NCBI GenBank assembly: GCA_029817715.1
Contig: JARUPY010000186.1
Location: 1-64,000, forward strand
Length of the DNA stretch: 64,000 nucleotides
Source of the DNA: Melastoma dodecandrum
Taxonomy: Eukaryota > Streptophyta > Magnoliopsida > Myrtales > Melastomataceae
Reading direction: 5' to 3'
The position numbers were made by a program, and so were the translations under genes. Below the pieces are notes generated by a model. The model ran no database searches, was not told where the DNA came from, and saw only the letters and a program-made list of their open reading frames with translations. Shown here piece by piece: positions 40,901-53,229 of the stretch (its first letter is position 1; every line of letters begins with the position of its first letter).

Positions 40901-41883
40901 TCACCAACCAATTTGGCAACCTGGAGGTTCCTTGTAGTGAGGAGTATTTTGCTACCTTTACTCCCGTAATACAGAGGTCTAAGCAGAGACTCGAGCTCGT
41001 CGTACTTATCATTCCACACATCATCCAACACAACGAAGAACTTCTTACCGGAGAGTTTCTCCTGGAGCAGGTTCTGAAGCTTATTCGGATCGTTATCCAT
41101 GCCGGACGAAAATGGCGCTACTTGGTCCAGGATTCTCTTCGTGATGGCAACCCTGTCAAATACGTCCGAAACACAAACCCACGCTTTGGCCGGAAAAGAC
41201 TCCTTGTTCAAGGACTCGTGACTATACAGCTGTTGCGCCATGGTAGTTTTACCAATTCCGCCCATCCCCACGATCGAAACAACCGTAAAGGGCCGGACGG
41301 AGTCGTTGGTGGCTTCGGTACCAGTCAACCGAGTGAGCAGCTCCTCCATTTGCTTCTCCCTGCCGACGAACTTGGGTTCGGGCAGGGAGGTGGTGAAAAA
41401 ACGATCCTGGACGATGTGGGCACGAGAGGGAGACCCGTTACTGTGATTCTGGACGAACCCGAGCAAGGATATTTCGCCAATGACTCCCTCCAATCTTCGG
41501 TTGACTTCCTCGATCTCGTTCGCCATACAATGACTCGAGATAAGGGTACGCGGGCGGAAACCAGAGCAGAAAGAGATGAGGGAGTAGGGAAGTCTAGACG
41601 ACCGCGACAAGGCCTGCGCCTTGGACACATTCCGTTGGGCATCGACAGAGAAGTGTTCGAGGATGTCTTCCATGTCGTAGGCGACGTCCCTGAGTTCCGA
41701 GAGCCACTGGTCAGCGGCTAGGTCGCCGTTCATCTGCTTCTCCTCGGCCGAATCCATCACGGCTTGGATCATCCGTAGCTTCCTACCCCACGTCTGGAGC
41801 TTGTCGGAGATGCCGTTGATCAGGGCATACTCTTCCAGGAGTTGAGAGCCGGCCAGTTTGAGGAGGGAAGAAACCAAATCCAT
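37930..41883 (-). CDS. CC-NB-LRR immune receptor, RPP13-like (NLR1)
   Basis: Intronless intracellular immune receptor of 1317 aa. It has an Rx-type coiled coil (about 1-130, with DVAYDMEDILEHF). The NB-ARC domain includes P-loop GMGGIGKTT (206-214), kinase-2 FFVVLDDVW (282-290), RNBS-B GSKILLTTRN, CKGLPLSIKA (GLPL 375-378), RNBS-D CFAAFALFPKDYVFD (about 433) and the MHD position, which here reads IHD (498-500). A long LRR region runs to the C-terminus, with a Ser-rich tail. I start at 41883 because that Met aligns with the start of NLR2. An in-frame ATG 42 codons upstream (42009) also exists. The residue before His in MHD is Ile instead of Met, a position where changes alter NLR resting state. 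Its closest relative is NLR2 at 53.2 kb. Confidence 0.95.
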   Translation of the reverse strand: MDLVSSLLKLAGSQLLEEYALINGISDKLQTWGRKLRMIQAVMDSAEEKQMNGDLAADQWLSELRDVAYDMEDILEHFSVDAQRNVSKAQALSRSSRLPYSLISFCSGFRPRTLISSHCMANEIEEVNRRLEGVIGEISLLGFVQNHSNGSPSRAHIVQDRFFTTSLPEPKFVGREKQMEELLTRLTGTEATNDSVRPFTVVSIVGMGGIGKTTMAQQLYSHESLNKESFPAKAWVCVSDVFDRVAITKRILDQVAPFSSGMDNDPNKLQNLLQEKLSGKKFFVVLDDVWNDKYDELESLLRPLYYGSKGSKILLTTRNLQVAKLVGDRDPRRLDMLSPEESLCLLAYHSIGEENFERHPRLQDVAVQLAAKCKGLPLSIKAIGGLLRCSGSDDEKWKEVLAHSIWNREDGSGMIPPALKLSYVHLPRHLKRCFAAFALFPKDYVFDQDEAIQVWIIQGLLHKGTRKTYRDVGMENLRHLEAVSLIEKANDGKTSYSIHDLFSDLAKSIMVTVYFSSDDSKEGSLQEDLLGNVRHSMMIAQGFERFLPSRFDVYRSMKKLRTFILSPASRNWLLVSYNVVPQEVLHGLIMDQKNLRMLSLRCLSIDKVPDQIGELKLLRSIDLTRTFIEVLPESICDLVELQSLLLPWCRRLKELPRNIHRLTKLLHLDIRGTEELTEMPPRIGELTNLEILSDFIVGNGLDLKNLGPLKYLQRELHLRNLQAVDDVGDARIANLREKEAVLELSYDWGSSPGTSSGNDHQLTVLEYLQPPKKVKSLTIQGYEGKRFASWFGDTCMNNVVSITLDGCKSVLSLPTFGRLPSLESLEIRDLEAVSSVGEEFYGTERPFQSLKRLGFENMGAWEKWSSYGHHEEDKPFPCLCELKVKKCPNLTECPALSLPSLVEIDIDGCNEGLLNCLTDLTSMTKMNIRKVSELVHFDEKFSASWVVLNEMRIRHCPQLKSFRGEEGRKQISVLNSPNETSVVDCGTLSSFPSSELPPTLRKLTLRSCPNLPSQLICSRLPESLEELYLKKLEGLVSITGLPAEGTRLCRSLRVLEIRNCNSLATLPDSLQHLSTLSELVLKHFPVLEISCFPALPCNLSSFVLKSCPKVKSLPRDMHNLASLKTLSISHCDSITRLTNEGLPPNLEVLTVGVCRNLSQPIEDWGLCGLAALRELNLHGAMECVDEMVCFPPSPVSWSRLLPSSLDRLLLYKMKKLERVGCGLKDHLASLRDLGISNCPRMKYLPDDGIPSSLESLGIISCPVLEKRVSKYMPMIQHIPDLHIRNFSNTSEPSSGASTPCSPDSIDSSYFSDGIIEL

Positions 41884-44800
41884 TCTCTCTTGGGGATCTC
41901 TTTCCTTTCTTACTCTTCCTTTGTTTCTGAGCAAAACTTGTCGGCTTTTCTTTATACTGTGAATACCACCAGATCCACATCCACTTGTTCTCCCTTCGCT
42001 GGATAACATGATAACATTTTTTGTAGATGAGTGTATGATTGACCACGATGAGTTGGTCGATCTTGTCGTCAGACAAGCAAATTCGTCGAAGTTTAGCTAA
42101 AAGCCGCCGCCTTCGTTCTGTAGTTTGGTCCAAAAAAAGCAGTTTGTAGTTTCGTAAAAGTAGACGTCCGCCACTTGAGTTTAGGACAACCTCCGCCCAC
42201 CTCCTGCCGCAAGTTGCCAAGTTGATGGTTTCGCAACCAAAACAAAAGGCCTAAACACATTACAACACATCACACCACAAATTGTAATTCGAATTTTAAA
42301 CACGAGTCTAAGACTCGGTTCGTTCCTTTTCCTCTTTCTAATTTCGACCTAACATTCTTTTTTTAAAAAACAATTGAGTCACGGTTAAAATTTCATGTCC
42401 GGAACTAACGTGAGTTTGAACATGTAACTACCGAAAACCGTCGACATTGATAACTGTTCAGACATGTCGATGATCTGTTCACACATGGATGAATTTTTTT
42501 CTTATATATCGTTTTACTATTCATATATGTCGCCGATTTATTCAAACGTGTGTGAATTTTTTTCTTACATGTCGTTACTTTCATGTTATGTTGCATACTC
42601 ACTTAAATCCTTTTTTTATTTTAATAGAAATACTCTTCGCAAATTTTCGGTTTTCCGTCAAAAATTCGAAGGAACGGCCTTATGCACTCAATAAGAATAT
42701 GAGAGCTATGCTTGTCTCAAAACAAAATGATCAATATAACGACGAGCAAGAATAAATACCTAATGTTTTAACAAATCGCACATAAATGTTTTCGAAAATA
42801 TTGAAAAATGAGTTTTCCGATTTTTCTTAAAAGGAATTTTGGGAAAAAGAAATGTGTTCGATGAATCTGGGACATGATTACGAAAAAAGCTGAAAGATAA
42901 GAAAACATACAAAAGTTTCCACGTCAAACAGGCCCCCTCGAAAACTTCTTTTGGGGATGAAGACGAAGCTCGATGAATCTCAAGGTTTCAAAAATATTTA
43001 ATTTATCGTTTTTAATTACCATTTTCGAAGTTTTATCTTCACGTCGAGGTGTATTTTCTAGAGCTGGATGCGGAAACACGGGCCTCCGGTTAGTTAGTAT
43101 TCGCGGTTTCTCGATCACCTCGGCCGTAAGATGGTTGCCGGTTATCTTCTCTAGCACAGACGGTCGTGAAAAACATTGATCCACGAGATGATCTTCGATC
43201 TAACTAAGCAAAAGGTGATCTTATAACCTCACGTCTTTTGCTCCTTTTGGCATCGCCACATTCTCTCTCTCTCTCTCTCTCTCAATTACTGTGGATCCAC
43301 CGAGCGACTTGCGATATCCCCAAAACTATTCACATCGACCAGTCGAACGCCAGTTGAGCCGCCCGATGATTCTTCGGCGAGGCAGCCGTGTCCGGACTAG
43401 TCCATGCCGTGATGCCTTTCGCTAAATGGGCCTAAACTTAATAACGTGGGCCCATTACTGCAGGGCTCCTCAACTAGTTATCGGCCCATTAATAAGGCCC
43501 ACCAGGCTTGGCTTTGGGGGGTTGTCGGGGCCTCTTGCATGCATATTCAAGACGTGAATATGCAGTCTCTCGACCGCGAAAAGAACTTGACCTGCCTCAT
43601 TGAGTTGTCTGGCCATGAAAAGAGAGCAGAATGGGATCGTGAGACTTGGCAGTGGTCGGTGGTCCGACTGGCAAAACCTCCGAGGAGCAGTCCCGATATG
43701 TAGAAGATGCGCCAACCTCGTCGAGGCCACATGCCTAATGGGCAGCTCAGGTGGATCTCCTCCTAGATGGACCACAGCAACAAGGAGCTCTACCATTAAT
43801 CTGCGCCCTTGGAATGATCCCAGGACCAACGCGCGGTAACACATATCGGGAAAACATCGTCCTCCAGCCCAACCGCGGCCGCGCGAGATTGTAGGAACAT
43901 CCGATTAGGAGTGCCTTGTGGCAGTCACGTTTTCTAGAAGTATGTATACACGTGGAGTGGACCCAGTAGCTCTAACATCTTATTTAATGTGGCTGTTTAG
44001 GTTATCAATCAAGTCTAACTAGTTAGGTACACATTTTATGTACAAATATGACTTTTTTTTATTTATTTCTATTTCTTTTTTTTTTTTGTTTCACCATGCA
44101 CGACCTCGTCAACATTTGTGATCCCTCCTCTTGTCCTACATATTGTCGGTGTGTAATGGATCCAAAGATGAATTGTTTCCTATATATCATTTCGTCCAAA
44201 AATGTTTTTTTGTCATGAAATAATAAGGAAATTTAAAAGCTTGTAGTAATTCCCTTTCGTAAAATATTTTTTAAATATATTGATTAAAATAATATTTTTT
44301 TATTAATGTTAATAATTCGGTATTAGAAATACTAATTAATTTATTTACAAAAAAAAATTATTTTTAAAAATATTGAGTTTTTTTTAAGAGTTTAAATTCG
44401 ATGCTTGTAAGAGTTTCTTTTTTTTTTAAGTAAATTCGGTGTGAGTGATGCATCATTGATATAATTATGTTTTCCAAAAAGAAAGAACACAACAATTCCA
44501 CTTTTCTTATTAAAATTCAGACCTATGAGAATTCCACACATTTTTTGAATAAGGAAAAAACACCACTTTCGTAAAATCGCCCAAAAAGGAAACAACCAAA
44601 GGAATAGGTAAAAGCAAATTGGTTTTTTAAGTCCAAAAACAATAAAAAATTTAAAAATAATATCTATTAATACTATACACATAAATAAAAAGTAATCAGA
44701 TTTATTAAAAGTAAAATATATAATACGTCGCACTAGTATTTTTAGGGTTAATTATAAGACTATTTTTTGTGATTAATAAGGAGAAAACAACTAAGGAAGA

Positions 44801-45255
44801 AGTAAAAAGCAAAAATAATAATAATTTCCAAAACTAAAAATTATTTTACAAATAATACCTTAATCTAAATTAATACTATACTCGAATTAAAATGTAATCA
44901 GATTAAGCAAAAGATTAGATTTAATCACAAAGACTGAGGGGTGAAGAAAAGAAGAACAAAGAACAACTACTTAACCTTCAATTTTCTCTCCTCCCCTCCC
45001 GACAAAACCTCTGCATCTGTCTTCAACAACAACATTCAATCTCAAATCTCTCTCCCGTCTCCTCCGTTTCCCACTCTCCCCTAAATCCCACGTTTCCCCA
45101 GCTGCTCCAATCGTTATTGTTTTTCATTGCTCCCAGTTAAGTAGTGATGGGTTTCCTACTTCGATCGGCCGAAGTGATTCAAGCTTCGATCTTTGGCCCG
45201 ACTTTGTTAATGCCGATCGGAATCATCGCCTGGGTCTCAATTTGATTCACTTAAA
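41884..45255. other. Spacer between NLR1 and pPLA-I
   Basis: About 42050-42600 resembles the NLR2 upstream flank (aaattcgtcgaag, agccgcc, and ttttcttacatgtcg words), so the NLR 5' flank was copied with the gene. A CT microsatellite is at 43261-43285. A coding-like GC-richer patch at 43440-43850 matches no family I know. From 44000 to 44950 it is AT-rich, then the pPLA-I leader follows. Confidence 0.45.
43261..43285. repeat. (CT)n microsatellite
   Basis: Twelve or so CT units in a row. Confidence 0.9.
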
Positions 45256-48200
45256 ATGTCTTGGGTCGGATGGAACCGTCCCTCGGACGCCTTCCACCTG
45301 ACCTTGACGTACGGTGCAGAGGAGTCGGCTGCGTTGGTGCCGGATCGGCCGTCAGCGTCCTCTTCACCGTCGTCTGGTTCGGCCTTGGTGTCAGGGAAGG
45401 ATCTTGAAAACGGGGTTAGGGTGGAGTTTGATTGGAACGGCGGGGATGACGAGGATCAGGTGGTGCTGCGGCTGCAGTCTCAGCTGATGGTCTCTGCGCC
45501 GTCGGGGCAGGACTCTGTATCTGTTCAGTTGAGCTGTGTACGAGGGGATGGCGATGGCTGCAACGGTAGTGAGACGATGGGGGAGGAGGTAGTGAGGGTG
45601 GTGATGGGGGTGGAGAAAAGGAGGGAGGAACTGAGGGGCGTTAGGATGGGGAGGAAGCCTGGTGGTTCGGGAAAGGAAGGAGATGTCGGGGCAGGGGTGT
45701 TGGCTAGGCTTTTGCGGTGGGATTTTGCTGGTTCTAGGGTTGCCGCTGCTGAATCTGGTGGGGGAGTTCGTGGTGGGCACTGGAGTAGTTTGACGGTAGT
45801 TAGTCTCTGTGGTTGTGGATTGTCTGTGAGTATTTTCCTAACATTTCGTACAGCAAATTAGACTGATCTTAGAATGCTGCATTGTGCTAATTTCGATGAG
45901 AAGTTTTGTTTTTCGACACATTTGTGTTGTTCACTATTTCAGAATCCTGCGCGATCAACTATCCAATCTAGCTTCATAACCAGTAGTAATGATGAAATCA
46001 GATGTCTGGTTTTGGATGAAGTAGGGCATTCTGTATGATTGAGATGAGACTGATATGTCAAGAGTGTTGATTGCAGAAGTGTAGATTTTTCAACCATTGA
46101 TATTGACAGGTCCTGCCTGTGGAGATCACCTGGTTACCACTTCTGGAGAAAATGCACCTTGACAATAATAAGCTTTCGGTTTTGCCACCTGAACTGGGAA
46201 AACTGAAAAAGTTAAGGGTTCTTAGTGTCGACAACAACATGCTGGTTTCCGTCCCAGGTGAGGAATGAAGGCCTTTGAATTGAAATGCTTTTGGTTAGTT
46301 TACTTCAAAGTCAATGTCATGGCTTTGCAATTGCATGTACTCACTCATTGGAATTGTTGGAACACAAGCAGTAGAACTTCGACAATGTGTGGAACTGGAG
46401 GAGTTGTCTTTGGAGAACAACAAACTTGTCCGTCCTCTTCTGGATTTTAGGTTGGTGTACTTTCCAGAATTGATGTAGATTTCCTAGTTTTTTTTCTTTT
46501 GAATATTGGTTTTAAATTGTGGTTGATTGCAGAGCTATGGCAGAACTGCAAGTTCTCAGACTCTTTGGGAATCCCCTCGAGTTCCTCCCAGAAATCCTAC
46601 CCCTGCGAAAGCTACGCCATTTGTCTCTAGCGGGCATTAAAATTGTCTCAGATGAAAAGCTGCGATCAGTGAATGTGAAAATAGAGGTAATACTATTACT
46701 ACTCACTTTTGGAATTTCATGATGTGGGTAACTGAGAACAATTCGCTGTGGGTCATGCAGACGGAGAACAATTCATACTTTGGAGCGTCTAAACATAAGC
46801 TTAGTCCATTTTTCTCTCTCATATTTCGTTTTTCCTCCTGTCACCACCCTTTACTGGCATCGGCATTGGCAAAGATAATGGAAGACCAGGGAAATCGCAC
46901 CTTTGTGGGTAAAGATGAGAATGCTGTAAGACAGCTGATAAGCATGATAAGCAGTGACAACCGACATGTGGTATGTGCATTTTTTTTTTTGGTCTGCTTG
47001 TGTTGTTATGTTGATTGAATGGTTTTCAACTTTTGGCAGGTACAACAAGCATGTTCTGCACTTTCTTCTCTTGCTGCAGATGTCTCTGTGGCCATTAAGT
47101 TGATGAAATGTGATATCATGCAACCCATCGAAACAGCACTAAGATTCATCACCGAAGAGGAAGTCTTGTCTGTTTTGCAAGTTGTTGTCAGTCTGGCCTT
47201 TGGTTCCGATGTTGTTGCACGGAAGATGCTAACAAAGGATGTGCTGAGATCTTTAAAATCCTTGTGTGCCCACAAAAATCCTGCAGTAAGTTCTTTGTTA
47301 CCGACTTTTCCAGTTTCGTCCACCGTCATTCTCGGTAAAACTGCAGTCACCATTGTTAAAATTTAACTAGGTGCAAAGGTTAGCTCTAATGGCCATTGGA
47401 AATCTGGGTTTTAGTTTGGATAACCGGAAAATTCTGGTTGCTTCTGAGAGCTTAAGGGAGCTCCTAATGCAGTTAACAGCTTCACCCGAACCGCACGTAA
47501 ATAAAGCAGCTGCCCGGGCATTGGCTATTCTGGGTATGCTCTTGTTCCTATCTCCCCTCTTCTGCTTATGTTTTTTAAGGGGAAGAAGCTGATGTGGTGT
47601 GGTTTTTTGTAGGTGAGAATGAAAATCTGCGACGTGCAACAAGAGGGAGAGTGATCCCAAAGCAAGGACTGCGTATACTCGCAATGGACGGTGGTGGCAT
47701 GAAAGGCTTAGCCACTGTTCAGATGCTTAAAGAAATCGAGAAGGGAACTGGAAAGCGGATACATGAGTTATTCGATCTTATATGTGGGACGTCAACCGGA
47801 GGCATGCTTGCCGTTGCTCTTGGTATCATGTCGTTGAGCCTTGATCAATGTGAAGAAATCTACAAAAATCTTGGTAAGCTTAGTGGCCATTGTGGCACTC
47901 AGGTGAATTCTTTGATTTAGCTTGGTGACCGTAATGTGTGGGGTTGGTCATCCAGGCAAACTAGTCTTTGCTGAACCCGTTCCGAAGGATAATGAAGCTG
48001 CAAGTTGGCGAGAGAGGTTGGATCAGCTTTACAAAAGTTCCTCCCAGAATTTTAGAGTTGTTGTTCATGGATCCAAAGTAAGAAAAAGGCAAACTCCTTA
48101 TAGTTGCTCTGATGTTTTCTCTTCTTCGATCTCAATCCCACAACTTCTTATAATTCGTGTTGTGGTTATAATGTTTTATTATAAAGTAAGTTGTCTTTTC

Positions 48201-51200
48201 TTAGAGTCCTATTGTTTTCATACTGTGCCCTACATATATTCCAGTAATCAGTGGGTGCCCTTCTGTGTTGAATGCCTAAAAGTTGTTGCTTGACACTTTC
48301 AGCTGGCTGGCTTTGAATCTTTTGTCAATTGGCTTCCTTGAAAGGCTAAACTTTCTGTTTGTCCGTTCTTCTCCAGATATACATTGCTATAATAATGATT
48401 GAAAGGCTTGTAAATGCACACTATAATGTAATAACTTGCAGCACAGTGCAGATCAGTTTGAGAAGTTGTTGAAAGAATTGTGTACTGATGAAGATGGGGA
48501 TCTCCTTATAGAGTCTGCCATCAAAAACATTCCAAAGGTGTTTGTAGTTGCAACTCTGGTGAGCGTGACACCTGCCCAGCCTTACATTTTCCGTAACTAT
48601 CAGGTTGGTGTCCCTTATCCCATGAGAATCCTTTCGCTGTTTGCCATGAATAACCTGCAGCTTCCTCCCAAATCATTTTTAGGCTGTGATATTATACTGG
48701 GGAAATTGGTGCTTTCTTCCTATAGAAAACACTGTTTATTTTCATTGTTTGCTTTTTGTCGGCTTGCAGTACCCTGGTGGAACACCGGAAGTTTCTTTCT
48801 CAACTTCAGAAGGTTCTGGTGTCAAATTATCAGGATCTGTGCCTATGGGCACTCAAGAAGGCTACAATCGCTGTGCTTTCATCGGCAGCTGTAAGCACCA
48901 TGTCTGGCAAGCAATAAGAGCCTCTTCTGCTGCTCCATACTACCTCGATGATTTCTCGGACGGTATTCTTTGCATGACTATTTGGTTCCTAATTACACCC
49001 TACTATCTGCAATTGCTGTCCTCGCTCGATGTCAATCTCTTAAAATTTGGACCATGGACAGATATAAATCGTTGGCAAGATGGTGCAATAGTGGCCAATA
49101 ATCCTGCAATTTTTGCTATTCGGGAAGCACAACAGCTGTGGCCAGACACGAGAATCGATTGCTTGGTGTCTATTGGATGTGGGTCTGTTGCCACAAAGGT
49201 CATTCTCTACCTGATTTATCCAGTAGATTACGATTTCCATTTTGGTTACTTTCCATTTTCAAATGCCACTGACTGCAAGTTTCTTACTGCTACAGGTCAG
49301 GAAAGGCGGTTGGCGTTATCTAGATACTGGACAAGTTTTGATAGAGAGTGCATGCACTGTGGATCGTGTCGAGGAAGCTCTGAGCACTTTACTTCCTATG
49401 CTTCCAGAGATACATTATTTTCGATTCAATCCTGGTAACTCTTTATTGTTTCTTCTTCAGTAGTTTGTTATGTGCATGCATTGCATCCAAGGCAGATATG
49501 TTATTCCTTTTTCTTTGGCTCTTTCTTTATGGGGTGTTTCTTCTCGCAGTTGATGAAAGATGTGGAATGGAATTGGACGAAACCGATCCTGCTGTCTGGC
49601 TGAAGTTGGAGGCTGCTACCAATGAATACATTCAAAGTAATTCCGAAGCTTTCAAACTGGTTATTAAACGGCTAATGATGCCTTTTCAACATGATGATAA
49701 GCTGTCGGACAACATGAAGCCTCATAATTCTAACAAGGCGAAGGTTCCCGAGACAGGTAGAGCATCCATGCAATTACTTGCTAAGAAGGTTTTCTAGCCA
49801 TTACGGGCAGCTCTTGACCCTTAATTTGTTGTTTGCTTTATATTTTCCTTCCCAGAAGTACGTGGACCATCTTTAGGTTGGAGGCGAAGTGTTCTGCTTG
49901 TTGAAGCTTTACACAGTCCTGATACAGGCAGGACAGTTCACCATGTGAATGCGTTGGAGTCATTTTGTGCACAAAGTAGCATAAAGTTGTCTGTGGTACA
50001 CGGAATTTCGGAAAATGCGAGAACAACGCCTGCAACAGCTTTCCCAACTCCTTTCACGTCTCCTCTCTTCACCGGAAGCTTTCCTTCCAGTCCCCTAATC
50101 TATAGTCCCGAGATTAATCACCAAAAGATTGGTAACATTGATTTGATTCCTCCATTGAGCTTGGATGGACAACTTGGAAAAATATCTACCTCTCAACCTA
50201 GCTCTCCTTCAAGACCACGGGAGTTGTCATTGCCCGCCCGTACTTTGCTCGAGAAGTTACAAAACTCACCACAGGTGGGGATAGTGCATTTGTCCCAGCA
50301 AAGTGACTCTTCAGGCTTAATATTAAGGTATTTCTTCAATCCTCGGCATCATTCATGTTGTTTTAACTGGTAACTTTCTCGAGTTGCTTCTCATTTCTCC
50401 TCATTGCTCTAGTTGGCAAAATGATGTATTCGTAGTAGCTGAACCGGGCGAGCATGGTGATAAGTTCATACAGAGTGTCAAAATGAGTCTATTATCAGCA
50501 ATGGGAAGACATCGTAGAAAAGGCATATCATTTCTAACCAGCATGTCAACTGTCGCGGATTTGGTCGCCAGTACACGGCAGTTTCAAGTGGGTTGCATTG
50601 TCCACCGTTACATCGGGTGTCAAACTCAAGTAATGTTCTTTCACTGTTGTCTGTGCAATAAATCTGGATCATTGTTATTCAGTTTTAACTTATGGTGGCG
50701 TCTTGTTTTTGTTGCCCCTTTCTTAAGGTAATGGAAGATGATCAGGAGATTGGAGCTTATATGTTCCGCCGAACAGTTCCTGCCACGCATTTGACAGCCG
50801 ATGACATCCGTTGGATGGTATGCTTAATCTTGTTTTACAGTAAACACATTATATGTATCATTTTTGGGTATTTGAGCTTTATTGAGCTTTGATAATCTTT
50901 CTTGTATTTGCATGCCTAGGCTGGAGCTTGGAGGGACAGGATCATAATCTGCACGGGAAGAGTTGGTCCCGGTCCAACATTAATCAAGGCTTTTCTAGAT
51001 TCGGGTGCAAAGGCCGTTATTTGTTCCACAGCAAAACCGCCGGAACCGCAGCTAACATCATTCAACGGGTCCGGGGACTTCAACATCTTGGAAAACGGAA
51101 AGTTCGAGCTTGGCGAGGAAGAGATTGAGGAAGAGGAAGAAATCGAACCTCCGAGCCCGGGGAGTGACTGGGAAGACAGTGACCCGGAAGAAAACGGGAA

Positions 51201-51366
51201 CCGTAAAGGCTTCTGGGACAACGAGGAAGCCGAGCTGTCGCAGTTCGTCTGTCAGTTATACGACGCCTTGTTCCAAGAAGGCGCGAGCGTGGACGTCGCT
51301 TTGCAGCGCGCACTTGCATCCCATAAAAGGTTGAAGTATTCATGCCATCTACCCGGTTCAAAGTAA
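45256..51366 (+). CDS. Patatin-like phospholipase pPLA-I (LRR-ARM-patatin)
   Basis: Large plant acyl hydrolase that releases fatty acids from membrane lipids; relatives influence jasmonate levels and pathogen responses. The 18 exons are 45256-45825, 46110-46257, 46372-46450, 46533-46686, 46761-46970, 47040-47285, 47371-47533, 47613-47873, 47956-48077, 48442-48603, 48770-48962, 49062-49198, 49296-49434, 49550-49756, 49856-50327, 50413-50629, 50728-50817 and 50920-51366. All phases fit, giving 1338 aa. Leucine-rich repeats (about 190-320) and ARM-like repeats (about 375-520) precede the patatin domain: oxyanion loop DGGGMKG (549-555), nucleophile elbow GTSTG (Ser584) and the catalytic-dyad Asp776 in DGA. 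An acidic stretch (EEEIEEEEEIE) lies near the C-terminus, which ends in SHKRLKYSCHLPGSK. The gene is intact. Its last three exons are copied at 61.9-62.8 kb. Confidence 0.95.
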
Positions 51367-52443
51367 AGCGCTTTCTCAAGTGTCTGCTGTGAAGATGGTC
51401 ATCTACACAATACTTTTACTAATACTACAAAAGCATAACCAATGAACATGCCGGGAGAAAAAATGTGTAAGAGTCGGTAGATACAGAGAAGCTTTCTGAA
51501 GTTGCAGAGTCTTCTAAGGGAAGCATGGTAAGAATTCATCATTCCTCACATCCCCCATTTCCGACATCATTATCATGCTTTTAAGGAGTGGATTAGCTTA
51601 ATCCACCAGAACTTGTTAAAAGGAGTATTACCATGCTTTAAGTTTAAGGAATGAGACCAAGTTTCTCTTCCTTTTTGAGTACATTCCATATGTATAAGAC
51701 TTCAGTGACGGGAGGTGGATCCACGAGGTGGAGGTCCAGTTGTGGTGGGCACCCAAGGCACGATAGGCGCTCTCATAAGGAAGGAGATGGAGTACTTCCA
51801 TGGGATCGGGAATGAATGCATGAGCTTTGGATCCAGAAGGTGGTCAGCACACGGGAATGCCCTCCGTCAAGGCGGATGATAGAGTTGCTTTTGGATTCTG
51901 TTCCACGAATTGGAAGAAGCAGAAGGCCATGGCATTTGCGAGCTAAGCAAGTGCAGTTTCAGGCGAGTCGTCAAGCACTGCAGACGAAATAAGGTGCACA
52001 ATGCTGCTGTGCAGCTATTCAGAGACGAGATAGAGAACCGGGCATGACCACTACACTACTGACTACTCTGCCGGAAGACGGATCCTTCTCCTTGAGGACT
52101 CGAGCATTTTGCAAACGACTACCATCGTAGTTTGTTTCAAATCCTTTCATGGAGCTTTCTTCGACGAAAGGAGTAAAGCCGAGACTCCCACTGATTCCAA
52201 CATAACGAGCAGCATCTGCTTCATACCAGATCTTCCGTAACAAGCAAAATAATATCAGACTATCTACCAAACAATAGAACAAAGAAGAAAACGCTCCACA
52301 GGACGATTCGCTCACAGAGGCAATCATGCTAACCAAGTACAGTCAAACACATCAGGATCATTTGCATATTCATGACCAGATCAATACTTTATTGAACCAA
52401 GGATGTTTAACGAAGTCGAATAATCTATTCAGGGAAGTTCATC

Positions 52444-52445
<2 letters not shown>
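51367..52445. repeat. pPLA-I 3' flank, duplicated at 62.8-63.8 kb
   Basis: About 1 kb after the pPLA-I stop aligns along its length with 62786-63828 (shared words include gacatcattatcat, accgggcatgaccactac, agcatttgc/gatcatttgc and gggaagttcatcgc). Part of it (about 52240-52330) also recurs at 58380-58470. No coding sequence recognised. The homology ends abruptly at 52445, where the beta-glucosidase fragment begins. Confidence 0.85.
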
Positions 52446-52895
<450 letters not shown>

Positions 52896-53229
52896 CGTGC
52901 ATACATACAATCAACATGGATAATAAGCTGAAATTAGGGAAAAAGACTTTAGCTTCCTGGAGTATCCAAAACTGCAGAGCAAATCATGTAAATCGATGCA
53001 TCCGGATGGGCTACAGACATCTCTCCCTCGACAATGGAAAGCATATAGCTCGGGGATGTTCTGGCGAGTCAGGGAGTCAATTGTCCAGCAACCAACTCGA
53101 CTTCGGGTTCTACTAGGATTATCACCCCAAGATGAGCAGCATGAATCTTCCTGGTTCTGCAGCTGCTGCATCGTTCAACTGAGCACGAAGCGACAAGAAG
53201 TGAAGATAACTATAGAAAGGGGACTATAA
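52896..53229. other. Spacer between beta-glucosidase fragment and NLR2
   Basis: Both ends match the spacer 37800-37930 (tggataataagctgaaa at left; actataattatatga at right), but about 270 bp in between (52940-53210) have no counterpart there. That piece looks like an insertion in this copy or a deletion in the other. Confidence 0.6.

Noticed and set aside
41122..41721. 199-aa plus-strand open frame
   Set aside because: Antisense shadow of the NLR1 NB-ARC and CC region; the minus frame has all family motifs.
41884..42009. 42-residue N-terminal extension of NLR1
   Set aside because: Basic, low-complexity, absent from NLR2; the downstream Met aligns with the NLR2 start.
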